In this document: piece after piece, positions 27,545 to 38,721 of the stretch
Layout: every line of letters starts with the position of its first letter
Position numbering within the stretch: position 1 is the stretch's first letter
From: Siculibacillus sp.
Lineage (GTDB): Bacteria; Pseudomonadota; Alphaproteobacteria; Rhizobiales; Ancalomicrobiaceae
DNA: 64,000 nt
Assembly: GCA_030247555.1 (NCBI GenBank)
Contig: JAOTSD010000012.1
Coordinates: 1 to 64,000 of the forward strand
Direction of reading: 5' to 3'
The notes under the pieces: model-generated
Seen by the model: the letters and a program-made list of their open reading frames with translations, nothing else
Databases searched by the model: none
Told to the model about the DNA's origin: nothing
Position numbers and translations under genes: made by a program

Positions 27545-28564
27545 GTGGGCGTGGTGGTTTCTCTCGAAGACGGCAAGAAGCGTCCGGAAGCCTCGATCGA
27601 GCCTCTGGTGAAGCTCGTCGCCGCCGACATGGACCGCGTCAACGCGCTGATCCTGTCGAAGGCCGGCTCGGACGTCACCATGATCCCCGAGGTGGCCAAC
27701 CACCTGATCTCCTCCGGCGGCAAGCGGCTGCGGCCGATGCTGACGCTGGCGGCGGCGCAGATGTGCGGCCACGAGGGCGACGGCCACATCAAGCTCGCCA
27801 TGGCGGTCGAGTTCATGCACACCGCGACGCTGCTCCACGACGACGTCGTCGACGAGAGCGACATGCGCCGCGGCAAGCTCGCCGCCCGCAAGCTGTGGGG
27901 CAATCAGGCGAGCGTGCTCGTCGGCGACTTCCTGCTCGGCCAGGCCTTCCGCGTCATGGTCGAAGTGGGCAGCCTGCAGGCGCTCGGCATCCTCTCCGAC
28001 GCGGCCGCCGTGATCGCCGAGGGCGAGGTGATGCAGCTCGCCGCCGCCAAGAACATGGCGACCACCGAAGACGAATACATGGCGGTGATCCGCGCCAAGA
28101 CCGCGGCGCTGTTCTCCGCCGCCGCGGAAGTCGGCCCGGTCATCGCCGGGCGCGGTCGCGACGAGGAGGCGGCGTTCCGCTCCTACGGCAACAACCTCGG
28201 CCTCGCCTTCCAGCTGATCGACGACGCCCTCGACTACGGCGGCTCCTCGGCGGCGCTCGGCAAGAACGTCGGCGACGACTTCCGCGAGGGCAAGATCACA
28301 CTTCCCGTGGTGCTGGCCTATCGCCGCGGCTCCGACGAGGAACGCGCCTTCTGGAAGCGCTGCCTCCAGGACGGCGGCGCGACGGAAGCCGACCTGCCGA
28401 CGGCGATCAAGCTGCTGAAGAAGCACGAGGCGATCGAGACGACGGTCGAACGCGCCCGCCACTACGGCGCCATGGCCAAGGACGCGCTGGCGCCGTTCAA
28501 GGACGGCCCCCACAAGCGGGCCCTCCTCGACGTGGTGGAGTTCTGCGTCAGCCGGGTGCATTGA
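27545..28564 (+). CDS. ispB: Polyprenyl (octaprenyl/decaprenyl) diphosphate synthase
   Basis: A 339-residue trans-long-chain prenyltransferase that makes the ubiquinone side chain. The first aspartate-rich motif is in LLHDDVVDESDMRRGK, and the second is FQLIDDALDYGG. I chose the GTG at 27545 because GGGAG lies seven bases upstream and the product then begins VGVVVSLEDGKK, like rhizobial homologues; an in-frame ATG at 27479 and a GTG at 27527 would extend it. Chain length (C40 or C50) cannot be read from sequence; C50 is usual in this order. It is divergent from DUF2007. Confidence 0.93.
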   Translation: MGVVVSLEDGKKRPEASIEPLVKLVAADMDRVNALILSKAGSDVTMIPEVANHLISSGGKRLRPMLTLAAAQMCGHEGDGHIKLAMAVEFMHTATLLHDDVVDESDMRRGKLAARKLWGNQASVLVGDFLLGQAFRVMVEVGSLQALGILSDAAAVIAEGEVMQLAAAKNMATTEDEYMAVIRAKTAALFSAAAEVGPVIAGRGRDEEAAFRSYGNNLGLAFQLIDDALDYGGSSAALGKNVGDDFREGKITLPVVLAYRRGSDEERAFWKRCLQDGGATEADLPTAIKLLKKHEAIETTVERARHYGAMAKDALAPFKDGPHKRALLDVVEFCVSRVH

Positions 28565-28585
28565 GGGCTAGGGCGGAGGGTCCCC

Positions 28586-28876
28586 TCACGGGCTCTCCGG
28601 CCAATTCTGAGCGGTGTGGATCACCGTGAGGATCTCGATCGAGGTCGGCCTCACGCGATACGGCACGATGTAGGGAACATCGGCGAACACCAGCTCGCGC
28701 GTTCCCGCGATGCGTCCGACCCGCCCGATGGCGGGTTGCCCACCGAGAAGCTCCACGCCGGATACGATGCGCGCCACCACGCGGGCCGCGGCCATACGGT
28801 CGTCCCGCGCGATGTGGGCCCCGACCGCGTCCAAGCGCCGGACCGCCCTGACCGTCCAGCGGATCGTCCGTGTCAT
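28586..28876 (-). CDS. RelE/ParE family toxin of a type II toxin-antitoxin pair
   Basis: The 96-residue protein fits the RelE/ParE fold: TIRWTVRAVRRLDAVGAHIA (two N-terminal helices), a beta core, and the C-terminal strand with VPYRVRPTSIEILTVIHTAQNWP. The residue pattern, with R in YRV and the terminal IHTAQNWP, is nearer ParE than RelE, so it probably inhibits DNA gyrase (inference). Its ATG overlaps the antitoxin stop codon (ATGA). It is convergent with the polyprenyl synthase gene. Confidence 0.9.
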   Translation of the reverse strand: MTRTIRWTVRAVRRLDAVGAHIARDDRMAAARVVARIVSGVELLGGQPAIGRVGRIAGTRELVFADVPYIVPYRVRPTSIEILTVIHTAQNWPESP

Positions 28877-29118
28877 CCCTCGCGCCCCGGCGTCACGTAT
28901 TTGGCGACGACGCGGGCGAGATCGTCGGCAGAGGCGAACTCACCCCGATCCGCTTCCGCCATCCCGGCCTCGATCTCGGCGATCTGCCACTCCTCACGGG
29001 CGAGATAGTCGTCGATCGCCTGCGCAGCCAGATAGGAGCGCGGCCGGTCGAGCTTCTCCGCCAACAGATCGAGCCTGCGGGTCTTCTCGTCGTCGAGACG
29101 CACGGTGAAGGCGGTCAT
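28873..29118 (-). CDS. Ribbon-helix-helix antitoxin (CopG/ParD type)
   Basis: An 81-residue antitoxin. The N-terminal DNA-binding ribbon-helix-helix is TAFTVRLDDEKTRRLDLLAEK, followed by RPRSYLAAQAIDDYLAREE. The acidic C-terminal tail should wrap the toxin. It is expected to autoregulate the pair; a 10-bp-spaced direct repeat (GGTTCT twice) sits 18-33 bp upstream of its ATG. The toxin gene follows with an ATGA overlap. Confidence 0.9.
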   Translation of the reverse strand: MTAFTVRLDDEKTRRLDLLAEKLDRPRSYLAAQAIDDYLAREEWQIAEIEAGMAEADRGEFASADDLARVVAKYVTPGREG

Positions 29119-29135
29119 GGGGCGAGGACCTCACT

Positions 29136-29151
29136 GGTTCTGGGTGGTTCT
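29136..29151 (-). promoter_or_regulatory. Candidate operator of the toxin-antitoxin pair
   Basis: GGTTCT occurs at 29136-29141 and 29146-29151, one helical turn apart, just upstream of the antitoxin start. Ribbon-helix-helix repressors often bind tandem sites of this spacing. It is GTTC-N6-GTTC, so not a LexA box. Confidence 0.35.
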
Positions 29152-29263
29152 CGCTGATTGTCGGGGAACCCCGGTGGTGCGTCAAGCCGAGCCTTGGTCT
29201 TCCGGAGGAAGCATCGCCCGAGAGGATCGGCGCACGTCGATCGGGAGGAACTCGCCACGGCGG

Positions 29264-29411
29264 CCCTTCTCCCCTCGCGGGAGAAGGTGCCCGAAGGGCG
29301 GATGAGGGGCTGGCCTCTCCACGCATCGCAGAGTTTTCGAGACCGATCCGGCTGCCGCTTCGCAGCTCCCCCTCATCCGACCGCTTTGCGGCCACCTTCT
29401 CCCGCGAGGGG
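29264..29411. repeat. Inverted pair of rhizobial palindromic (REP-like) repeats
   Basis: Copy A (29264-29309) and copy B (29369-29411) are inverted relatives. Both contain CCCTCGCGGGAGAAGGT and GGATGAGGGG flanking a small inner stem. The inner stem differs (GCCC-gaa-GGGC in A; GGCCGC-aaa-GCGGTC in B), but it pairs in both, so structure is kept while sequence changes. A 17-nt fragment of the outer arm recurs at 29646-29662. Confidence 0.75.
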
Positions 29412-29465
29412 CCTCTGCGAAATTCCGAAAGGGGGCGAGTTGGATCCTTTCGCTGCCACCCCCTC

Positions 29466-29579
29466 GGCTGTCGTCCCCGGCGAGCGAAGCGAGGGAAGGG
29501 GACCCATCGGCGTCTCAACTCATTGAAAAGGCGATGGATCCCCTTCCCCTCCGCTTCGCTCCGGCCGGGGATGACGGCC
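29466..29579. repeat. Second inverted repeat, arms about 45 bp
   Basis: The arms at 29466-29510 and 29531-29579 are imperfect inverted copies (ctgtcgtccccggcgagcg-type ends, agcgaag core). They can fold into a long hairpin around a ~20-nt loop. The family 'gtCATCCCCGG...GAAGCG' recurs widely in alphaproteobacterial intergenic regions. Confidence 0.65.
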
Positions 29580-29863
29580 TCGTATGGTGTCGGATTGCGG
29601 GGACTGCTGAGCCGCTTTCGGCATCGTCTCGAACTACGCAAAGGTCCCGCGAGGGGAGAAGGAAGACGGGGGCTTCCCTAGGCCGTGCATGAACCGAACC
29701 TCTCCGTGCGATTGCCTGATGTCTCGTTCTCGCGATCGAGGTCAAATCCGCGGGTGCTCGGTTGCGGATCGGAAGAGCTTGAGCAAGCGATAGGCGGTCC
29801 GATCGCCGGAGTTGGCGACCAGACTAGGCAATACCGGCGCGCCTAACGATACAAGGAGGCCGC

Positions 29864-30205
29864 TCACTTAAAGGCTTCACCTTTATGTCTTACAAGTAGT
29901 CCCCACATTTCGTCTTCTGATTCGTTTGTGAAGCATACGGCACCGGCTCTGATGAGGTAGCGACGAAGTTCATCATCTTTCTCAAATCCCGGCAAATGAT
30001 GTTTAATTTTGGAAAATGATCGCATGTTGTAAGTGCCGTCACTCAATAGAACCCTAATTGCGGCCTCTGTTGCGAATTCAAGCTTGAATTCGCGCTCCAT
30101 CTTCTCTCGGTTGAAGCTAATTGTCAGACGAGTTGTTAGCCAGGCAACGACACCGGACACGAGGGCGGCAACGACGGTCGGACCTGTGAACGCAACCCAA
30201 TCCAT
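29864..30205 (-). CDS. Hypothetical membrane protein in AT-rich DNA
   Basis: A 113-residue protein I do not recognise. It has one N-terminal membrane helix (residues ~5-27, FTGPTVVAALVSGVVAWLTT) and a charged cytosolic part with FNREKMEREFKLEFATEAAIRVLL, then about 65 residues ending VRHKGEAFK. A good GGAGGTG site precedes the ATG. The gene and its immediate surroundings are clearly AT-richer than the rest of the window (many AAA/TTT codons), suggesting recent acquisition. It neighbours the repeat cluster and the ppdK terminator. Confidence 0.6.
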   Translation of the reverse strand: MDWVAFTGPTVVAALVSGVVAWLTTRLTISFNREKMEREFKLEFATEAAIRVLLSDGTYNMRSFSKIKHHLPGFEKDDELRRYLIRAGAVCFTNESEDEMWGLLVRHKGEAFK

Positions 30206-30294
30206 GAGACACCTCCATATGATTGACGAATGACGCTATCACACGCGATCCGAAATACATGTGTTAGTGGCTCCCGTCTCTGCCTCCGAACGAA

Positions 30295-30316
30295 AAGGGG
30301 CACCCGAAGGCGCCCC
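30295..30316 (-). terminator. Rho-independent terminator of ppdK
   Basis: On the minus strand AGGGGCGCCTTCGGGTGCCC forms a stem with an internal mismatch around a TTCG tetraloop and is followed by TTTT. It lies 30 bp beyond the ppdK stop codon. Textbook intrinsic terminator. Confidence 0.8.
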
Positions 30317-30345
30317 TGAAGTCATCCTGCCAACAACCTCGCCCC

Positions 30346-33012
<2,667 letters not shown>

Positions 33013-33464
33013 GCGACGACTCCCGTCTCGAGATCGCGGCTGTCCGCGAGGGGGCCGAGTTGCACCCCGCGCGACCGCTCGACTTTCGTCACGTGGTTTG
33101 CATCCGCGAGGAGGCGCTGGCAAGTCGTTTAACCGCATACACGCCGCACTCCCCGCCCGACCCCGCGTTCCGTCGAGGGCTTCGGTCGAAGGAACTGAAA
33201 TATCTTCGAGATGCGATCGGAAATGCCGACGTCGCAAGTGCCTTCACAAGCGGACACAAACCCGCCATTCTGCCGTCGTTCGATCGGGCGGTTCGGCCGA
33301 CCCCCTCCGGAGCGGCCGGAGACGGCCGGATCCGCGCGTGGCGCCGGCCATCGCGCGAATCGCCGTGATCATGCGGTTCCGCGCCGCTTTCGCCGGCGCG
33401 CGCCGCGCCGAGGATCGGGTGTTCGGCCGAACGTCCGCGCCGACACTCTGGGAGCTTCCCGCGT
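33013..33464. other. Divergent promoter region of ppdK and the TPR gene
   Basis: This 452-bp spacer must hold promoters for both genes. I found no convincing -35/-10 pair, hairpin or riboswitch-like fold. It contains an AT-richer patch at about 33190-33250 and short open frames without codon bias or ribosome binding sites, so no gene is called. Confidence 0.4.
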
Positions 33465-35387
33465 ATGGATCGTGACTTGGAGAATTGCCGCCGCGACGCT
33501 TCGTCGCCCGACCGGTCGAATGAGCCGTCGCGTGGTCACCGTCGTTCGCGGCTCGCCCTTTCGGTGATGGCGTTGGTCGGCTTCCTCGGGTCGGGTGCGG
33601 CCGAGGCCAAGCCGATGATCGATCTGTTGTCGGTCTTCACTCCGCCGACGCTCGCGGGCAACTATCTCGCCGGCCGCTTCGCCTCCTCGTCCCGCGACAT
33701 CGGCTCCGCCGCCGGCTACTTCCAGACCGCGCTGGCGCTCGATCCCGGCAATCCGGTGCTGATCGAGCGCACCTTCCAACTGCTCGTCGCCGACGGCCGG
33801 ATCAAGGACGCCGTTCCGGTGGCCGAGCGCCTCGTCGCTCGCGACAAGGGGCACGCCCTCGCCCGCCTCGTGATCGGCGTCGACGCGATGAAGCGCGGTC
33901 AATGGGACCGCGCCCGCGGCCAACTCCAGCAGACGACGCCGCGCCCGCTCACCGACCTCACCGTCGCGGTGCTCACCGCCTGGGCGCAGGTCGGCAAGCG
34001 CGACACCGCCGGGGCCCTGAAGACCATCGACAAGGTCGACGGTCTCGATTGGTACGCGGTCTTCAAGAACTTCCACGGCGCGCTCATCGCCGAAATCGGT
34101 GGGCAGAAGGCGGATGCGGCCGAGCGCATGGCCGCCGCCTACGGGTCCGACAAGCGGGCGTTGCGGGTGGTGGAGGCGCAGGTGCGTTTCCTGGCGCGCC
34201 AGAAGAAGACAACCGAGGCGCTCGCCGCCATCGCCGAATTCGAGAAGCTGCTTCCCGACCATCCGGTGATCGAGGCTCTCAGGGCAGAGATCGAAGCGGG
34301 CAAGACGCCGGCGCCGCTCCTCACCACGCCGCAGGCCGGCGCGGCCGAGTTCCTCTACGGTCTCGGCTCGGCCATGGGGCGCGACGGCGGCGAGGACATC
34401 GCCGCCATCTACCTGCAACTGGCGTTGTGGCTGACCCCGGACGCCGAACTGCCGACCATCGCGCTCGCCGGGTTGCAGGGGCAGTTGAAGCAGTACGACA
34501 AGGCCATCGCCCTCCTCGACCACATCCCGACGGATTCGAAGCTGCGCCCGCTCGCCGACATCCAGATCGGCCGCTATCACGCCGTCGATCAGAACTACGA
34601 TGAGGCCTCGAAGCACCTCAGGGCGGTGGTCGATCGCAAGCCGAAGGATCTCGACGCCATCCAGGCGCTGGGCGACGTGCTGCGCGCCGACAAGAAGTTC
34701 GCCGAGGCCGCCGAGATCTACACCCGCGCCGTCGGTCAGATCGGCAAGCCGACGAAGGGCGACTGGCAACTCTTCTATTACCGCGGCATCGCCTTCGAAC
34801 GCACCAAGCAGTGGCCGAAGGCGGAGGCCGACTTCGACGAGGCGCTGCGCCTGCAGCCCGACGAGCCGCACGTGCTCAACTACCTCGGCTATTCCTGGAT
34901 CGACATGGGCCAGAACCTCGAGAAGGGTCTGTCGCTGGTCAAGAAGGCGGTCGAACTCAAATCCGACGACGGCTACATCGTCGACAGTCTCGGTTGGGCC
35001 TACTACAAGCTCGGCCGCTACGACGAAGCGGTGAAGGAGCTCGAGCGGGCGATCCTGCTCAAGCCCGACGATCCGGTGATCAACGACCACCTCGGCGACG
35101 CCTACGCCAAGGTCGACCGCTTGCGCGAAGCCACTTTTCAGTGGCGCCATGCGCTCGACATGAAGCCCGAGGCGGAAGAGGTTCCGAAGATCGAGAAAAA
35201 GCTCGACGACGCCGGGAAGCTGCTGTGGAAGGCGCAACTGGACAGCGGTGCCGAGATCATGTCCGTCGATGCGCGCAAGGCGGCGGCCGAGGCGGAGGCC
35301 GCGGCGCGGGCGGTCGTGCCTCCCGAACTGACGCCGCCGGCGGCACCTGCCGCACCCGCCGGCGAAGCTCCGCCGAAGGTTCAGTGA
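33465..35387 (+). CDS. Tetratricopeptide repeat protein, probably periplasmic
   Basis: A 640-residue protein. After a basic N-terminus a signal sequence (RSRLALSVMALVGFLGSGAAEAK, cleavage near residue 48) is followed by a long array of TPR helices from ~75 to ~590, with clear units such as YIVDSLGWAYYKLGRYDEAV and HLGDAYAKVDRLREAT. The C-terminal tail (600-640) is alanine/proline-rich. This architecture, with a gene next to ispE, recurs in Hyphomicrobiales; a scaffolding role at the envelope is likely but not shown. Its TGA overlaps the GTG start of ispE (GTGA). Confidence 0.88.
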   Translation: MDRDLENCRRDASSPDRSNEPSRGHRRSRLALSVMALVGFLGSGAAEAKPMIDLLSVFTPPTLAGNYLAGRFASSSRDIGSAAGYFQTALALDPGNPVLIERTFQLLVADGRIKDAVPVAERLVARDKGHALARLVIGVDAMKRGQWDRARGQLQQTTPRPLTDLTVAVLTAWAQVGKRDTAGALKTIDKVDGLDWYAVFKNFHGALIAEIGGQKADAAERMAAAYGSDKRALRVVEAQVRFLARQKKTTEALAAIAEFEKLLPDHPVIEALRAEIEAGKTPAPLLTTPQAGAAEFLYGLGSAMGRDGGEDIAAIYLQLALWLTPDAELPTIALAGLQGQLKQYDKAIALLDHIPTDSKLRPLADIQIGRYHAVDQNYDEASKHLRAVVDRKPKDLDAIQALGDVLRADKKFAEAAEIYTRAVGQIGKPTKGDWQLFYYRGIAFERTKQWPKAEADFDEALRLQPDEPHVLNYLGYSWIDMGQNLEKGLSLVKKAVELKSDDGYIVDSLGWAYYKLGRYDEAVKELERAILLKPDDPVINDHLGDAYAKVDRLREATFQWRHALDMKPEAEEVPKIEKKLDDAGKLLWKAQLDSGAEIMSVDARKAAAEAEAAARAVVPPELTPPAAPAAPAGEAPPKVQ

Positions 35388-36313
35388 GCGCCGCGGCGAT
35401 GGCCGGGGCCTTCTCTTCGGCCGACCCGCTCCGGGAGACGGCACCGGCCAAGATCAACCTGGCGCTGCACGTCACCGGCCGCCGCACCGACGGCTACCAC
35501 CTGATCGACACGCTGGTCGTCCACGGGGTCGCCGCCGACGAAGTTCGGGCGCTACCTCTCGCGGCGGAACCCGGGGACGGGGAGAGGGAGGGACCGCCGA
35601 TCGCCCTCACGCTCACCGGCCGCTTCGCCGCCGGTCTCGATGCCGGGCCGGACAATCTGGTGCTGCGCGCCGCCCACCTCCTCGAACGGGAAGCCCGCGG
35701 GACGGGCCGCCCGCTCGCCCCCGTCGCGCTGACCCTCGACAAGCGCCTGCCGATCGCCTCCGGCATCGGCGGCGGCTCGTCGGATGCGGCGGCGACGTTG
35801 CGATTGCTGAACCGCCTCTGGCGGCTCGACCTGTCGCCGGCTCGCCTCGCCGAGATCGCGTTGCCGCTCGGCGCCGACCTGCCGATGTGCGTCCACGGCG
35901 TACCGCTGCGGGCGCGAGGCATCGGCGAGACCATCGACCTTCTGCCCGCGATCCCGTCCCTGCCGATGGTGCTGGTCAACCCCGGAGTGGCGGTGGCGAC
36001 GCCGGCGGTGTTCCGCGCGCTGGAGCGGCGCGACAACCCCGGCCTGCCGACGCTGCCCGATCGCTTCCGCGACGGCGGGGATCTCGTCGCCCGGCTCGCC
36101 GCCACCCGCAACGACCTCGAAGCCCCGGCTGTTCTCCTCGCCCCGGTGATCGGCGAAGTGCTGGCGCGGCTGCGCGCCGCCGCCGGTTGCCGCCTCGCCC
36201 GCATGTCGGGCTCCGGGGCGACCTGCTTCGCCGTCTTCGACACGGCCGAGGATGCCGGCGTCGCCGCCGCCGCGATGCCGGCGGAGTGGTGGGCCGTCGC
36301 CGGCGTGTCGTGA
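35384..36313 (+). CDS. ispE: 4-diphosphocytidyl-2-C-methyl-D-erythritol kinase
   Basis: IspE is the GHMP kinase of the MEP isoprenoid pathway. Motifs: PAKINLALHVTGRRTDGYH near residue 20, the ATP-binding glycine loop PIASGIGGGSSDAAAT near ~125, and MSGSGATCFAVF near the C-terminus. I chose GTG at 35384 (GTGA overlap with the TPR gene and AAGG upstream; 309 aa); an ATG at 35399 (304 aa) is equally possible. A loop near residues 55-70 (EPGDGEREG) is an insertion relative to E. coli. dxs is elsewhere in this window. Confidence 0.94.
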   Translation: MSAAAMAGAFSSADPLRETAPAKINLALHVTGRRTDGYHLIDTLVVHGVAADEVRALPLAAEPGDGEREGPPIALTLTGRFAAGLDAGPDNLVLRAAHLLEREARGTGRPLAPVALTLDKRLPIASGIGGGSSDAAATLRLLNRLWRLDLSPARLAEIALPLGADLPMCVHGVPLRARGIGETIDLLPAIPSLPMVLVNPGVAVATPAVFRALERRDNPGLPTLPDRFRDGGDLVARLAATRNDLEAPAVLLAPVIGEVLARLRAAAGCRLARMSGSGATCFAVFDTAEDAGVAAAAMPAEWWAVAGVS

Positions 36314-36381
36314 CCGCCTCGTCGAACGTCTCGAGCCCGCCCCCTTCACCTCGCCCCGTGGCCGTGCCATCACGGGGTGTC

Positions 36382-37335
36382 ATGACTCGTGCCCCGATCC
36401 CGACCCTCGACCAGATCCGTGCCGGCGGCAAACCGGCGGTCGCGCGTGCCCTGTCGGCGATCGAGATCGCCCACGGCAGCGCCGAACTCGCCCGCCTGCT
36501 CGACGCCTGCACCGCCGATCCGGCGGGCGACGTCCTCGGTCTCACCGGACCTCCGGGCGTGGGAAAGTCGACGCTGACCAACGCGCTCATCGCCGAGGCG
36601 CGGCGGGCCGGACGCACCGTCGGCGTCGTCGCCGTCGACCCGTCATCGCGCTTCACCGGAGGCGCCCTGCTCGGCGATCGCACCCGGCTGCGCACCGACC
36701 CCGACGACCGGGGCGTCTTCGTCCGTTCCATGGCGGCGCGCGACCGGCTCGGCGGCCTCTCCGACCACGCGGTGGCGGCGATCGTGCTGATGCGGGCGGT
36801 CTACGATCTCGTCGTGGTGGAGAGCGTCGGCATCGGCCAGTCGGAGGGCGACATCGCCTTCGTCGCCGACACCGTGCTGCTCTGCATCCAGCCCGGCTCG
36901 GGCGACAGCCTGCAGTTCATGAAGGCGGGCGTCATGGAACTGCCGGACGTCGTCTGCGTCACCAAGGCCGACATGGGCGAGCCCGCCCGCCGCGCCATGG
37001 CCGACGTCGCCGGTGCGCTCACCCTCGCCGAACACGAGCCCGGCGCCTGGGTCGCCCCGGTGGTTCTGGTCTCGGCGGCGAGCGGAGCCGGGCTCGCCGA
37101 ACTCGCGGCGGCGGTCACCGCCCACCGCGCCCATCTCGGCGGAGCCGGACGCCTGGCGTGCCGCCGTACGGCTCAGGCGCGCCATTGGGTCGAGGACGCG
37201 ATCCGGGTGCGCTTCGGTGTCCGAGGCCTCGCCGTGGTCGACGTCGCCACGGCGTTGGCGGCGACCGGAGGCCCGTTCGGCGCCATCGCCCGCCTCGATG
37301 CCGATCTCGCCGCACGCCTCGCCGCCGCGCGCTGA
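36382..37335 (+). CDS. meaB: MeaB/ArgK-type P-loop GTPase (methylmalonyl-CoA mutase chaperone)
   Basis: A 317-residue G3E-family GTPase that protects or loads cobalamin into methylmalonyl-CoA mutase. Walker A is GPPGVGKSTL near ~60, the base-recognition motif is VTKADMG, and VVVESVGIGQSE supplies the switch region. No mutase gene is present here. I chose the ATG at 36382 because the family N-terminus (DQIRAGGKPAVARALSAIE) follows directly; a GTG at 36310 overlapping the ispE stop would add 24 residues. It probably shares the ispE transcript. Confidence 0.9.
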   Translation: MTRAPIPTLDQIRAGGKPAVARALSAIEIAHGSAELARLLDACTADPAGDVLGLTGPPGVGKSTLTNALIAEARRAGRTVGVVAVDPSSRFTGGALLGDRTRLRTDPDDRGVFVRSMAARDRLGGLSDHAVAAIVLMRAVYDLVVVESVGIGQSEGDIAFVADTVLLCIQPGSGDSLQFMKAGVMELPDVVCVTKADMGEPARRAMADVAGALTLAEHEPGAWVAPVVLVSAASGAGLAELAAAVTAHRAHLGGAGRLACRRTAQARHWVEDAIRVRFGVRGLAVVDVATALAATGGPFGAIARLDADLAARLAAAR

Positions 37336-37548
37336 CCCGCGACCCACCGTTCACCATCACGTCGCCCGAATTTCGCCAGCCGGCCGCCACGAACCGCGGT
37401 TTTCCGCGATTTCGACGGGATCGATCGCTGATTTAACGTTTTCTCGAGGTTACTCGGCGATCATCGGAGCGTTCGGGAAACACCTCTCGGTCGTTGCCGT
37501 TCGGCAACGCCGCCGGTGCGCCCGCTGGTTCGGAGTTCGTATCGAGTC

Positions 37549-38559
37549 ATGCCGAATGAGCTGAGCCGCCGCCGTGCGGTCCGACGGGTCGGTCTCCTCC
37601 CGCGTCTGCGGGCGGCCCCCGTTCTTCTTCTCGGCCTCGTCGCCGTCGCCGTCGTCGGGCGGGCCCCGCCGACGGATGCGCCTGTCCACTGGACGGTGCG
37701 CGACGCCTCCGGTTGGATGGCCGAATTCGACACCCTGAGAGATCAACGCAGCGCCCTGATCGCCGCTGCGTCGCCGGTCGCCGCCTCCCCCCGGGGCGAC
37801 CGCTTGGCCGCGGCCACGACCGCGCCCGCTCCGCTGTCCTCCGCCGGCGCCTCCCCCGCGCCGGCGGAGGTCGCGACGGCGCCGATCGTGGTGGCCGAGG
37901 CCGACTTCCTGCCGCGCGACGAGCGCAAGCGCGTGCCGCGCGACGTCGTCGATCCCGACATCACCGGCGCCGTGCCCGGTGTGAGGCGCCCGGCCATGGT
38001 GCCGGTCGAGGTCGCCCCGACCGTCAATCGCACCGGCAAGGGCGATCGCCTGTTGGCGCCGCAGCTCCTCGGCCGCACCACTGAGCGCGACCTCTTCGTC
38101 AAGCCGACCCTCGCCACCATCCCGCCCTCCCAAGAGGGGTGGCCGCCGCTGGTCACCGTCGCCTCGTTGATCGCCCCGCAGCCGGCGGAGACGCTGCCCC
38201 GTCTCGCGCTCGCCGTGCCGGGCGCTCCGGTCGAGGACGGTCGCATCGTCGTCGCCATGATCCGCACCGGCCCCGGCCGCGTCGTCACCCAGTCGGCCGT
38301 CGCCGCCTATGGCGATCGCGACGTCGCTCGTGCCCGCGCCACCGGCCGTCCGCTGTTGCCGCCGGTCCCGGAGGCGCAGATGGCCGCCGCGAGTCCGCGC
38401 ACCCGGGTCTGGACCCAGCCGCAGGTCCCCGAGATCGGGTATGCCCGTCGCACCGCCGATGGCATCCTCGCCCGCTTCCGCGCCGTCCTCGGCGACGAGC
38501 CGGATCCTGCGCCGAAGGCGAGGACCGCGGCCGAGGAAGCCGCCGAGATGGGCCCCTGA
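37549..38559 (+). CDS. Hypothetical membrane-anchored or secreted protein
   Basis: A 336-residue protein of unknown function. A basic N-terminus (NELSRRRAVRRVGLLPRLR) leads into a hydrophobic segment (APVLLLGLVAVAVVG, residues ~23-38), either a signal anchor or a signal peptide. The rest is rich in proline and alanine, without a recognisable domain; ADFLPRDERKRVPRDVVDPDITGA resembles a conserved patch seen in short rhizobial secreted proteins. ATG at 37549 chosen over a GTG at 37516 because the latter has no ribosome binding site. It is followed by a strong terminator. Confidence 0.65.
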   Translation: MPNELSRRRAVRRVGLLPRLRAAPVLLLGLVAVAVVGRAPPTDAPVHWTVRDASGWMAEFDTLRDQRSALIAAASPVAASPRGDRLAAATTAPAPLSSAGASPAPAEVATAPIVVAEADFLPRDERKRVPRDVVDPDITGAVPGVRRPAMVPVEVAPTVNRTGKGDRLLAPQLLGRTTERDLFVKPTLATIPPSQEGWPPLVTVASLIAPQPAETLPRLALAVPGAPVEDGRIVVAMIRTGPGRVVTQSAVAAYGDRDVARARATGRPLLPPVPEAQMAAASPRTRVWTQPQVPEIGYARRTADGILARFRAVLGDEPDPAPKARTAAEEAAEMGP

Positions 38560-38598
38560 GGGGCGTCGTCGCCGGATCGTTCCGAGTTCGCATCACCC

Positions 38599-38628
38599 GG
38601 GCGCCTCGCTGCATCGAGGCGCCCTTTT
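38599..38628 (+). terminator. Rho-independent terminator
   Basis: A perfect 10-bp stem (GGGCGCCTCG with CGAGGCGCCC), a 6-nt loop and a following TTTT. It terminates the hypothetical gene that stops at 38559, 40 bp upstream. Confidence 0.85.
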
Positions 38629-38721
38629 CGTCTCGGCCGCGAACGATGTGCCCGCGTCGGCTCGGCGAGCCGCCGCCGTGCGGTGGGAGCGCTCCGCCGC
38701 GGGATCGTGCCGCGGCACCGC

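Larger units (their letters stand above)
29119..29863. other. Gene-free repeat region between the toxin-antitoxin pair and the orphan membrane protein
   Basis: I see no coding sequence here. The stretch holds two pairs of inverted repeats (29264-29411 and 29466-29579), a third partial copy (29646-29662), and about 200 bp (29663-29863) without any recognised element. Such repeats are common between genes in rhizobia. Confidence 0.7.

Noticed and set aside
29136..29151. Possible LexA box before the toxin-antitoxin pair
   Set aside because: The half-sites are GTTC with six bases between, not seven; better explained as the antitoxin operator.
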